A DNA stretch of 28,500 bases from Cristatella mucedo (Eukaryota; Bryozoa; Phylactolaemata; Cristatellidae), in contig WPIO01000036.1 in assembly GCA_009760855.2 (NCBI GenBank), positions 609,001 to 637,500 of the forward strand. Direction: 5' to 3'. Shown piece after piece: positions 1 to 9,115 of this stretch. Within the stretch, counting starts at the first letter, position 1; each line of letters opens with the position of its first letter. The notes beneath the pieces were generated by a model, which saw only the letters and a program-made list of their open reading frames with translations, did no database searches and was not told the origin of the DNA. The translations under genes and the position numbers were made by a program.

Positions 1-1590
1 AAGAGAACTTAAGCAACTACCGCCCAGTCTCCCTTCTACCATTCCTATCAAAGACACTGGAACGGGTCGTGGCAGACCAGCTGAACTCGTATATCGAAAC
101 CTCACACCTTGCTAGTAAGTTCCAGTCTGGCTTTAGAGCTAATCACTCCACAGAGTCAGCATTGCTTCGGGTATACAACGACCTACTTAGGAATGCAGAC
201 ATGGGCAGAGTGTCTCTTCTTGTTTTGCTCGATCTTTCGGTAGCTTTTGATACCATCGATCACCAAGTACTTCTAGAGCGCCTCTCATCTCGCCTGGGCA
301 TCACTGGCACTGCTCTGCAGTGGTTCAGGTCCTATCTCAGTGGGAGACTCCAGAGTGTTGACGTGAATGGACAAAGATCATCTGAAGTACCTCTAAAATA
401 TGGAGTACCTCAGGGCTCTGTGCTAGGTCCGGTCCTTTTCACCGTTTATACTCTCCCTCTCGCTGATGTGATTGCCAAGCACAATCTAGGCTTTCACTTC
501 TATGCGGATGACACTCAGTTGTACCTTTGCTTTGATCCCTCCCAGCCTTCGAGCACCTCAAATTCTCTCAACTCACTTGCTGCATGCATTGATGACATCC
601 GATCATGGATGGCAGCAAATTTTCTAAAACTAAACGATGATAAAACTAACTTACTAGTTATGGGCAAACCTAGTGTTATTCAGAAATTGGAAAGGCTGAC
701 TTTCAAAATTGGCTCTGCCAGCATATCTTCAGTTGCATCAGCTCGAAATCTAGGTGTCATATTCCAAAGCGACCTCTCGTTAGACGACCATATCAGCTCC
801 ACAGTCAAATCTGCCTATTTTCAGCTTCATAACATTGCTAAAATTAGGGCTTGTTTAGATAAGGATACCACGTCCAAGTTGGTCCATGCATTCGTGACAT
901 CTCGTCTCGACTTCTGCAACTCACTGCTTACTGGCCTCCCACTATGTGCGATCAGGCGATTGCAGCTGGTGCAAAACTCTGCAGCTAGGCTTGTCTGTCG
1001 TGAGCGTCGCAGTTGCCACATTACTCCACTTCTCGCCGACCTGCACTGGTTACCAGTCAAGCAACGGATTGACTTCAAGGTTTTGTCGCTCACTTTTAGG
1101 TCTCTTCATTCTATGGCTCCAGCCTATCTTTCAGATATACTACCCCATCAGGCAAAGCATCGTACCACTCGCTTTTCGGAATCCAACAGTCTACAAATAC
1201 CTCGTACAAACCTTAAATCCTTTGGAGACCGTGCATTTAGCTCGTATGCTCCCACAGCCTGGAACTCCCTCCCGACCTGCATCAGAACATCCCCTGACCT
1301 GACCACATTTAAAAGAAACTTAAAAACATACCTATTTAGGACAGCATTTAGTGGGTCCTTGTGATTCGTCCTCGATGTGCTTATGCGTGCTGACATTGTT
1401 CATGCTGCCACTAACCACATTTGCATGCTGACCCAGTGCATGTAACCCCTAACCATGTTATTCATTTTGTTTGTTTTTCAAGCATGATTTTACTTACTAT
1501 TCTATTGCGTATCACTTTGCAGCAAATGTAAAGCGCCTAGAAAGAGATTAAGTTCTCTGAGGGCGCTTTATCAAGTGCAATATTATTATA
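1..1590 (+). mobile_element. L2/CR1-type non-LTR retrotransposon (LINE), 3' part, cut by window edge
   Basis: This is the reference copy of the main LINE family in the window. It enters from the left edge inside the RT region and runs through a complete 3' untranslated region to a short (ATT)n-like tail at about 1580-1590. The 3' UTR (1365-1529) has CATGCTG and CACTAACCA motifs repeated at short intervals. It ends in a hairpin: arms AAAGCGCC (1530-1537) and GGCGCTTT (1562-1569), with inner stem AGAGA/TCTCT (1543-1547, 1554-1558). The same end recurs in every other L2 copy here. The 5' half of the element lies outside the window, so full length cannot be judged. Confidence 0.92.
3..1364 (+). 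CDS. LINE reverse transcriptase, C-terminal 453 residues, open frame
   Basis: The frame is open from the window edge to TGA at 1362-1364, so the true start lies upstream. Visible motifs in order are NYRPVSLLP (just before the palm), LLDLSVAFDTIDH (RT motif A), PQGSVLGPVLF (motif B) and YADDTQLY (motif C, catalytic Asp pair). The C-terminal region contains HWLPVKQRIDFKVLSL and a long basic tail typical of L2/CR1-clade ORF2. In these elements the protein carries endonuclease and RT and performs target-primed reverse transcription of its own RNA, starting at the 3' end. No stop or frameshift interrupts the visible part, unlike every other copy in the window, which suggests a young insertion. The endonuclease domain, if present, is off the edge. 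Confidence 0.9.
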   Translation, partial: ENLSNYRPVSLLPFLSKTLERVVADQLNSYIETSHLASKFQSGFRANHSTESALLRVYNDLLRNADMGRVSLLVLLDLSVAFDTIDHQVLLERLSSRLGITGTALQWFRSYLSGRLQSVDVNGQRSSEVPLKYGVPQGSVLGPVLFTVYTLPLADVIAKHNLGFHFYADDTQLYLCFDPSQPSSTSNSLNSLAACIDDIRSWMAANFLKLNDDKTNLLVMGKPSVIQKLERLTFKIGSASISSVASARNLGVIFQSDLSLDDHISSTVKSAYFQLHNIAKIRACLDKDTTSKLVHAFVTSRLDFCNSLLTGLPLCAIRRLQLVQNSAARLVCRERRSCHITPLLADLHWLPVKQRIDFKVLSLTFRSLHSMAPAYLSDILPHQAKHRTTRFSESNSLQIPRTNLKSFGDRAFSSYAPTAWNSLPTCIRTSPDLTTFKRNLKTYLFRTAFSGSL

Positions 1591-2369
1591 GAGTAGTCGT
1601 GCGGCGCCGCGGGCAGTTATCACGTGACCCACATTCCCACCAACGTATCGCCTAAAGGGTTTTACAAAAATACGTTTATTAAAACATAATATATGAAAAT
1701 AATTACATATAAATATTTTTAAGAATTATAAAATAATAAATTTGTTCATTTGACTCCTGATTGCAAGTATCGTTATCGCTTTCCTTTGGCGCCCTCCACC
1801 CGAGCTGCGTTTGCGTGTTGTAGTGCGGTACTGTATCGCGAATTCGCGCTTTTTGTGTACTCGTAGTTTATTAATTGTGCCACATGTAGCCCTATCTTTG
1901 AGCTGGCGACTTTATTCTCGATATTTGAATGTAAATAGCTATTTAACTTAGACAATATCATTGCGTACTGATTCGGTTTGCCTGACCGCCGGACGGTGGC
2001 ATAACCCACTTGCACACACTGTTGGTGCCGATGGTTATCTTACGCCTAGCATGGCCTCCCGAGTTCCGAAAAATATTTATTATAATTTTATCTCCCCGAT
2101 TTTAGAGAAGCAGGCCCCGCTTTTGTCGCGTTCTTAAGCGGTTGGTGCTGAATACCGGTTCTGTCGATGTGCAGGACACCTATGTTTGCGTCTAGCCCAC
2201 CCCTGCTGTCCTGCTGTTGGAGTAGTCGCATACTTAATGCCGAATTGAATTTTAGTTAGCGTATTATTATTAGTTGTAAGTCCCTGTGTCCTCTCTAGCG
2301 CGACGTTATGTCGCGGTAATCGTAGCTATAATGGTTTAGTTGATGTGGCTCTTACATACACTGATATGC
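1591..2369. other. Intergenic stretch between LINE and SR gene; possible upstream region of the SR gene
   Basis: No recognised gene. It begins with a CpG-rich patch containing a GCGGCGCCGC palindrome (about 1611-1620) and a TCACGTGAC E-box-type site (about 1620-1628), followed by AT-rich DNA to about 1760. A minus-strand open frame with a downstream AATAAA lies here and is listed separately. The 5' exon and promoter of the SR gene are probably in this region or just after it, but I cannot place a transcription start. Confidence 0.4.
1673..2040 (-). other. Possible terminal exon of an unrecognised minus-strand gene
   Basis: On the minus strand a frame stays open for about 89 codons, from just after a TAA near 2041 down to TAA at 1773-1775. 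It is followed about 95 bases later by AATAAA (1680-1675). A CAG suitable as a splice acceptor lies just upstream of VQVGYATVRRSGKPNQ. The residues are varied and not repeat-like, and no L2 similarity is visible. I do not recognise the protein. Length alone is weak evidence, since frames of this size arise by chance, so it is listed mainly because of the polyadenylation signal. Confidence 0.15.
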
Positions 2370-2436
2370 TTGTAAAGTGCCTAGAAAGGAATTTCGCTCT
2401 CTTTGGATTCTATGCAAATAACGGTTAATATTATTA
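2370..2436 (+). repeat. Solo LINE/SINE 3'-tail remnant upstream of the SR gene
   Basis: TGTAAAGTGCCTAGAAAGG followed by CTCTCT and, after a gap, TTAATATTATTAATG resembles the conserved LINE 3' hairpin and its (TTA)n end (compare 1527-1590). The right arm is decayed. It lies about 120-180 bases before the SR start codon, so it may be part of the promoter or 5' UTR. Confidence 0.35.
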
Positions 2437-2551
2437 ATGTTCTCCATTAGGCGATATTTTTGTAGAAGCATCGCAGATTGTGACAATGAGCATTTAGTTC
2501 GCAGTTTTTTTAGTGGATAGCCTGGATGCAATTTTAGGCTATTGCGAAGAA

Positions 2552-5119
2552 ATGTCTCGCTACGGAAGCGAATTAGACTGCAAACTTTATATTGGCGACT
2601 TGCCTCGTGACGTATCCGAGAGGGAGCTGGAGGACGCATTTGCCTACTATGGAAAGCTGAGGAACGTTTGGGTGGCCAGGAATCCACCCGGATTCGCCTT
2701 CGTGGAATTCGATGATCCTCGAGATGCTGACGATGCTGTGAAAGGTCTGGATGGAACGTAAGTGATGGCTTGTGTTGGTATTAAGAAATTCGCAGTAATG
2801 CTTTTAACGTCAAGGACAAGTTTTTTCAGCAGCTGTACTGAGCTGAGATTGATCCTTTATTTATTAAGGGTTATTTTGATTAAAGCTGTTAGTCAGTGCC
2901 CAAGAACGAGTTGACCATTGTTCGCATATTAATATGAGCATATCAATGCTAAGACGATGGAAAGCACTTAGCCCACAAGGCATGCCTGTATGTTGTAAAA
3001 GTCTCAAAAATTGAGGAACTTGGGTGCCTGTACAGGCTCTGCATCTGTCTTGGCATAAGTCGTTTTGACACAGACAACCATTTGTAGGATTTTTCTCAAG
3101 GGCTGTCATAATTTGGTAAATCACAAAATGTCAAGAACATAAAAAAATAAGGACATAATGGACAAATTAAGGTCACAGTGTGGAGCATCTGGTTATGATT
3201 TGTGTCAACCAATCTCAAAAAGTCATCAGCATCTGAATTAGGATCCGAAGTGTATGCATTGCCAATTGGCTCGTGTGATTTGCCGGCTTGCCAGTTTATA
3301 GGTGAGTTGTGATGGTAGGGTTATATAATTCATTTTTGATTCGGTATCCGAATTGTGCAGGAGGCTAATTTGAGAAATGGGCTGGTTAGCTTCTACTGAA
3401 ATTGCCGAAGGCAAATAATCTTGCCTCATTTCGCTCTTCTTTTTAGACAAGTTGAATTTATGAATGTGTTACTTTAGGTGCCAGCTATTGTGAACTCAAA
3501 TCACCAATCGAGCTGAACATGTTTTAAATGCACACACAGGAAAATTTATATAGCTCGTAAAGGGGCGGTGTTGGGCTTGTGTATGGAGTGTGCTTTTGTG
3601 CTGCTGGTTAGTGTTTCTTATGCATACAGTGGATTTTCTGTGAAGGACATTAGGTGGTGGTCGAATCTGTGTCGAACATTCTACTGGTAAAAGTCGGCCG
3701 AAGCCTTGGCAGCAGGGTGGTGGTGGACCAGTGAGTCGAAGGCCAGCAATGCGTCGTGCATTTGATCCCAGTGATCGGTGCTATGAATGTGGTCAAAGAG
3801 GTCACTATGCCTACGACTGCAGCAAGAGGCTACGTCGTAACCGAATAAGCAGGTTAGTATAACATCTTAGGCAATTTCGTGCTGATAAGTCTTTCTCTTC
3901 CAGATTAGCATGGCATTGGGGTAAGTTAATTGGATTGTTCGTTGGCTACTGCTGCTTCCTCGTGTAGGAATGCCAAGTCAATTCTGCGACTGTGCTGCTG
4001 CTGTTTGTTCATTGAGGTGTGAATATTGAGGTTGCTGCAGCCTTGATCAATTGACCTTGTATGGATGATTTCAGACGTGCCCATCAGCTGCAGCACGTTG
4101 AACATCCGAGCATTGGCGCCTTCAGCATCTCGGTTGTTCTGCTGCATCTGAAACGCATCTTCCGAGTTGCCTCATGCTCTGCACTACTGCAGCATGATTG
4201 ATGCGACTAGAACGCCTGAGTTGACTTGTAATAATTCTGTCATCCGATATCGCCTCTCATCCGATATTGATTGACGACCGTGACAGCCGGCCGTCATCGA
4301 TCTTCCATCGCCGGCTACCAAGACGACGATTAGGGTAGTTGAAATAATATCGGATTAGGCTATGAGCCTCATTTGTGAATAGTAGTTAGTTGTAGGCTGG
4401 CGTTTCACACGATCTATGCTGATGTGTATGATGTTAATAAGGTCGATCTGTCAGAATCTATAGCAAACAAACACCTTCCTATTTTAAAGGTTTGCTTTTC
4501 CTAACTTTCTGGACATTTTTTGCTTAACACCCACTTGTATGAAATCATTGCTCTATGTAAGCAGCAGATGGAACCCATTTATAGGAAGTTGATGCCCTAC
4601 TTTATATTCCTTATATATTTATTGTCAGATGGAATGCCAACTGCAAATTCTTGATTTAACCCATCTACAGGAGGTTCATGCCCTACTTCATATTCCCTAT
4701 GCATTTATATTTCTGGATCAAACTCGATCTTATCCTCAGTGCATCTCATACATACAATATTTATAGCGATATTTTATAGTTCTAATGCTTGTTGCGATGT
4801 GTTACCTGCCAACAGTTGTGGCAATTAGCTGTGGATTGTGGCATCGTGTAGCATAATTATAATCATGTCTGGTCCTGTTTTATTAGGTCCAGAAGTCGAA
4901 GTGCATCTAGGGATAGAAGGGATGCAAAGAGTGTGTCGAGGAGCAGGTCAAGATCGAAGTCCAGGGATTACTCGCGCAGAAACCGAAGGTAAGGGAACTG
5001 CACCCAAGCCAGTGCAATTCAGCTGCATTCTAATGTGTCGATTTTTATTGTGAAGTGTTGCAATAATTCTTAGGTCTCGGAGTGCTAGCAACCGTTCCCG
5101 AAGCCGATCACGATCTTGA
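2552..5119 (+). CDS. SRSF7: Serine/arginine-rich splicing factor SRSF7 (9G8)-like, four coding exons, 186 aa
   Basis: Exons are 2552-2757, 3646-3852, 4887-4988 and 5074-5119 (stop TGA 5117-5119); all introns are GT-AG. Residues 10-80 are an RRM with RNP2 KLYIGDL and RNP1 GFAFVEF. Residues 114-127 are a CCHC zinc knuckle ([14 protein letters not shown]), and residues 137-186 are an RS domain ending in RSRSRSRS. The first intron acceptor was chosen because it restores the RRM beta-4 strand ([10 protein letters not shown]). The RRM-knuckle-RS order is that of 9G8/SRSF7, a nuclear factor that binds exonic enhancers and couples splicing to export. SRSF3 lacks the knuckle. At 186 aa it is shorter than human SRSF7 (about 238), mainly in the RS tail. 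The ATG follows an upstream in-frame open stretch without similarity. A donor-like GGTAAGT at 5131 suggests the 3' UTR is also spliced. Confidence 0.9.
2758..3645 (+). other. SR gene intron 1
   Basis: The donor is AAC|GTAAGT and the acceptor is TTTTCTGTGAAG|GAC. It splits the RRM between residues 68 and 70, a phase-2 intron. I see no LINE or SINE similarity inside it and no convincing internal exon. Confidence 0.75.
3853..4886 (+). other. SR gene intron 2
   Basis: The donor is AGCAG|GTTAGT and the acceptor is TTTTATTAG|GTCC. It separates the zinc-knuckle exon from the first RS exon. SR-protein genes often carry a poison exon in such an intron, and the only candidate I can see is the 17-nt block at 3904-3920. 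Two similar segments (about 4562-4635 and 4655-4715), each with a GATGCCCTACTT- or CATGCCCTACTT-like core, form a weak internal duplication. Confidence 0.7.
3904..3920 (+). other. Candidate 17-nt microexon in SR gene intron 2
   Basis: A strong acceptor (TCTTTCTCTTCCAG, ending 3903) is followed 17 nt later by a near-consensus donor (GG|GTAAGTTA at 3921). Inclusion would shift the downstream frame by 17 nt (2 mod 3) and replace the RS domain. In that frame exons 3 and 4 stay open up to the donor at 5132. This is inference from splice-site quality only. Confidence 0.25.
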
Positions 5120-5131
5120 GGCCGTTTCCTG

Positions 5132-5137
5132 GTAAGT
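5132..5137 (+). promoter_or_regulatory. Putative 3'-UTR splice donor of the SR gene
   Basis: TGG|GTAAGTAG-type donor (GGTAAGTAG from 5131) only 12 nt after the stop codon. This is too close to the stop to trigger nonsense-mediated decay by the usual 50-nt rule, so a spliced 3' UTR is plausible. The partner acceptor was not identified. Confidence 0.4.
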
Positions 5138-5772
5138 AGTAAACTTGTTATAATTATTTTATTTATAGTTTTCATTTGGGCTCGGCATGAAGATGTGTTG
5201 TAGGCCTATGAGATGTCATAAGTCAGATTATTAGTGTTGGTCCACTTGCATGCCTTCGTTAAGGGGAGATAAAGTTGTAGCTCATCAATTTAGCATCTGT
5301 TTAGCATGCTATGCATCCGATAATTTGACTAGTCCGGGAAAAACGTATTCCACCAGGCTAGTAAAGAAAGATGTTCATCTAATGCCCCGTTGGCTTGTTG
5401 AGTACAGCATGACTTACATTATAGGATGCATATACAAAACTAGGCAACATGAAGCAGTTGATATTGCATTATATTTCTGTGCAGTATCAAAAAGGGTTTT
5501 GTGCCGATGTTAGTCCCACCCACTTCTAGGGAGTTCGAGATTGTTTTTTTCTCAGGTTTAGCTATCTCAAAATCATGTTTAGCTTTATGCTTGCCGTCCT
5601 GGTCTGGGTTGGTTTTGGGATCCTGTGAGCATTCATTAAATATAAGAAGGCGGCAGTCCTACGGTAAAAAAAAAAGTGAAGGTCTGCTGACTCAACAGCA
5701 TTGTGTAGTGACAGCAGAGTGATCAGCCTGATTGCATTAGTAATAATGAGGATATTAATGAAATTAAACACG
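5138..5772. other. SR gene 3' flank or 3'-UTR intron, no recognised feature
   Basis: Unique-looking AT-rich sequence. A short plus frame (5250-5513) has no recognisable motif and I do not call it a gene. A run of ten A (about 5666-5675) is the only low-complexity feature. Confidence 0.4.
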
Positions 5773-5822
5773 TGTAAAGCACCTCTATTGAACTAAATCT
5801 CTTTCTGGGCACTGCACTTGAC
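5773..5822 (-). repeat. Solo LINE/SINE 3'-tail remnant, minus strand
   Basis: Read on the minus strand, GTGCAGTGCCCAGAAAGAGA then TTTAGTTC and GGTGCTTTAC match the left arm, inner stem and right arm of the shared LINE 3' hairpin. No further 3' UTR sequence is recognisable on either side. Confidence 0.45.
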
Positions 5823-5952
5823 ACGTACAGTGGCCAATTAATATTTGCCTGCCATACCCAACCTGCTACCTAGATTGTAAAGTTCTAAAGTGGGTACACC
5901 TTAACGCTAGGCTTATACGGAAGAGCAAGTAAAGGTCGGGTGATTTAGCAGC

Positions 5953-6077
5953 TTGCCACACTGGTTTGGCCCAGTGGTTGAGGTCTCGACCAAGGTCAAG
6001 GGCTCGGGCCCTAGGCATATGTGAAGAGTTTGAATAGAGATAGTTCTCTTAGGGTGCTATATCAATATATATATTTA
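5953..6077 (+). mobile_element. tRNA-derived SINE with LINE-like 3' tail (copy 1, + strand)
   Basis: A pol III A-box-like TGGCCCAGTGG (5967-5977) and a B-box-like GGGCTCGGGCCCT (6000-6012) sit about 33 bases apart, as in a tRNA gene. The 3' part, ATAGTTCTCTTAGGGTGCTATATCAA followed by an (AT)n end, matches the right half of the LINE 3' hairpin. Other copies are at 14641, 20597 and 21753. The left hairpin arm has decayed to AAGAGTTTG. Confidence 0.7.
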
Positions 6078-6310
6078 AGCGTACCATCACCCCCTATTCT
6101 TTTTGTTGGATGCAGTCGGATAGCCTGCCTCTTTTGTGTGCTGAATGCTAACTATAATGCTTGAGTCTGTGGGGTTTATGGAATGTATACCGGAACCAGC
6201 AGGTATAATAGGGTCTACCTCTGGTTGCTTAGCAACACAATAGGGTACATAATCTTTTCTGCAATCGACATCAGCTTGTATCTCACCTGTATATGCTCTG
6301 TTGACATTTC

Positions 6311-6316
6311 AATAAA
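6311..6316 (+). terminator. Candidate polyadenylation signal for the SR gene
   Basis: AATAAA about 1.2 kb after the SR stop codon, followed by T/G-rich sequence (CTCTGTTTGGTTAATTT). It could serve a spliced 3' UTR. It lies upstream of the minus-strand LINE at 6535. There is no direct evidence of use. Confidence 0.3.
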
Positions 6317-6534
6317 TCTGGATATATGCCACAACTCTGTTTGGTTAATTTAAGAGGATTTACTGCTATGCCAGGCAAACGAAAGTTTTACATTGCTCAA
6401 ATATTTATTGACAGGCCATGAACAAGTACATACTTATGGTATGTACACATTTAAGATGACGTCCCACCACTATTCTTTATTACCTATTATTATTAGTTAT
6501 CTGCCCAGGCATAGAGACCGAAAGCTTTCCTCCT

Positions 6535-7101
6535 TAATAATAATAATAATAATAATGCACTTGCTAAAGCGCCTTCAGAGAACGCAATCTCTTTCTAGGC
6601 GCTTTACATTTGCTGCGAAAGAAACTCAATCGAATGCTGAGTGCTTATAATACTTGCTAAGCATAAGAAATTACATGGCTATGGGTGACATGCACAGGGT
6701 CAGCATGCAAATGTGGTTAGTGGCAGTATGCACAGTGTTAGCACGCATAAGCACATGAAGGACGAATCACAGGGACCCACTAAATGCTGTCCTAGATAGG
6801 TGTGTTTTTAAGTTCTTTTTAAATGTGGTCAAGTCAGGGGATGTTGTGACGGAAGTCGGGAGTGAGATCCATGCTTTGGGAGCATACGAACTAAATGCAT
6901 GGTCTCCAAAGGAGTTGAGGTTTGTACGAGGTATTTGTAGACTGATGGATTCCGAAAAGCGGGTGGTACGATGCTTTGCCTGATGGGGTAGTATCTCTGA
7001 AAGATAGGCTGGAGCCATAGAATGAAGAGACCTAAAAGTGAGCGACAAAACCTTGAAGTCAATCCGTTGCTTGACTGGTAACCAGTGCAGGTCGGCGAGA
7101 A
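6535..7101 (-). mobile_element. L2-type LINE, 5'-truncated copy (minus)
   Basis: It starts (3' end) with a (TAA)n run at 6535-6556, then the conserved hairpin, 3' UTR and C-terminal RT codons. On the minus strand the frame 7048-6767 reads MSLTFRSLHSMAPAYLSEIL and ends in TAFSGSL, as in the copy at 1-1590. The 5' truncation is just before LADLHWLPV (about 7101). The remaining C-terminal frame (about 110 codons) appears open, consistent with a fairly recent insertion. Confidence 0.88.
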
Positions 7102-8454
7102 TATTGTGAACTTAATTTCACCAGTCCATAAAACCAGAAATTCAGTCTTGTCCAGTGGGCCGACTTGAAGTAGTCGACTTTTTTGACGACTTGTGAGTCA
7201 AGGAACTTGGCAAGCAGACAGAAAATGTCAATTATAACTATCTTTTTCAATGTTGATCCCTGAAGCACATTTATTTGACCATGCAAGGTTTCGAAGTTTA
7301 GTTTGTTCTGAGGTGCTACTATCTTAATGAGTCGGTCTCTCCTGGCATAGGTCTTGCAAAACCCACCAGCACCTGCTACCATTGCCGCCAAACAAGACGG
7401 ACTACATTTGTTGATAGCCCACAGCAAATTCACTAATTTTAAGCCTTCGTCTAACCTGCTATGGCCTTGGTGATGCAGCAGTGTCAGCATCCCCCAACCA
7501 AACATATTCAATTGTTTCTTGACATGTATTTTGTACCTATTGAAGGCCTATCTATAGGTATAGATCTTGGTAGACATCTGTTAACCTTTGCGTCCTCCCA
7601 TAGTAGTGCGCAGGAATAGGGTGAGACGGATGCCAGTCTTTTAAAATGACGGAGCTGTCGGTTAAAATAGTCTGCTTTTGGCCTATTTTTTTTATAAAAT
7701 GCCTGTAAGTAGGACTACTAAGTCTACCCCAAGAGCATGCTCTTGAATGGCTGTTGTATCCCTCAGTTAGCCGAACTTCCCAGGAGTTTTGTGGGCTTTG
7801 ATTTGTGATGTAGCCACCCAAAAAAAAACAGAATTGAGGGGGTAGAAGGATTGTTTTGCACCTAATTGTAGAGGTGTTTTTTTGTACAGCTGACAAAAGT
7901 AGCTTAGTGCAATTTGGTGCCAATAAGCTCGCAGCTACCAATTCTCTTAGATGTGCAAGAACATATGACTCTAGCTACTTGCCTCTTGGGCCCTCGGCAA
8001 GCTTCAAGTTCCACTTACTTCCATGCCAGCAGAGTATATGATCCTTGATATGCTGCAGAAGCAGCCATCTATATTAGGTACAAAGAATCATTAGCAATAC
8101 TGGCGTCGTCGAACTGATATTGACAGCAACCGTTAATTTGGTTTGATTTTTCTTTTACAGACTTGGCACATACTTGATACTAGGAAAAGTGATTTAAGAC
8201 CCGGATGTCTGCAACATACTTGAAATCGTCGGTCTTTTTATATTTCTGCGTTCTATGTAGTAAAATTCATTTTGTCCATGTCAGCACAAATAGCATGCTT
8301 ATGCCTACTGCCTATTGATGTACCTATGTATATACTGAATTAAAGCAAACCGAATTATGCTGAACTTTTCGTTTGTTCTTCGTGGCAGTGAGAACTGCTG
8401 TTTTTGAGATTTTTTAGTATCGTACGTTTACATGCAACCTACGAATACAATACA
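7102..8454. other. Unassigned region with one long minus-strand open frame
   Basis: No recognised gene or repeat. The minus-strand frame from 7511 to about 7105 stays open for roughly 135 codons before running into the LINE (starts MNMFGWGMLTLLHHQG). I recognise no domain. There is a short A-run (7820-7828). A small plus frame at 7856-8041 is not supported. Confidence 0.3.
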
Positions 8455-8722
8455 TAATGATAATACATTTGCTGTAGCGCCCTCAGAGAACTTCGGTCTC
8501 TTTTCTTTCTAGGCAACACATTTGCTGCAAAGAGAGCATGGTCAAATGCTTAGTGGTAGCATGCTTAATAAGCAACAAGAACATGGTTAGGGGTGACATG
8601 CACAGGGTCAGCATGCAAGTATGGTTAGTGGCAGCATGCAGTGTCAGCAAGCACAAGAACATTAAGGACGAGTCAAAAGGACCTGCTAAATGCTGTGGCA
8701 AGTACATGCGTTTTTAGTTTAT
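8455..8722 (-). mobile_element. L2-type LINE 3' end, minus strand
   Basis: A TAATGATAAT tail, decayed hairpin (AGCGCCCTCAGAGAACTTCGG...) and 3' UTR with the GGTTAGGGGTGACATGCACA block match the reference copy in reverse. It stops around the codons just before the RT stop, so only about 270 bases of the 3' end inserted. Confidence 0.85.
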
Positions 8723-9115
8723 AAAGACCTAATCTTTACTCCGGATACAAAGTTGGTGCCACATGTATCCTGTGCTACATGTACGAAACGGCATTCACAA
8801 TAGTTGAATGGCAAATGACCATCTATGTCGTTTGCAGTTCCCATGGTGTGGAGAGAGCCAAGCAACCACCTAATTGATTGCTACTTCTGCTTGATTCCCC
8901 CTTTCTTAGGTGGAAAAATGAAACAAAAGCCGTGAATAGTCTGCCCTAAACATTCCGTCTGCATTGAGACGAGTTTCACATGGTGAGCGACTTCCTAACC
9001 TCCAACAGCATACGCTCTGAATTCATCTGATGAAAATTGTGAGTCGACCTGTTCTCATGGTACGTCAGCATGCAGTGATCCCGATTTCCACTATGGTACG
9101 TCATCAACTCTACAC
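8723..9115. other. Unassigned stretch
   Basis: Nothing recognised. TGGTACGTCA occurs twice at short distance (about 9058-9068 and 9094-9104). It may be flank of the adjacent decayed mobile genes. Confidence 0.3.

Noticed and set aside
946-1302. 118-codon frame in +1 register inside the LINE RT
   Set aside because: A shadow of the real RT frame; the same shadow appears in other LINE copies (e.g. 6829-7062, 23867-24223), which is due to shared descent, not coding.
5250-5513. 87-codon plus-strand frame after the SR gene
   Set aside because: No motif, ordinary length for chance in this composition, and located in a probable 3' UTR or intron.
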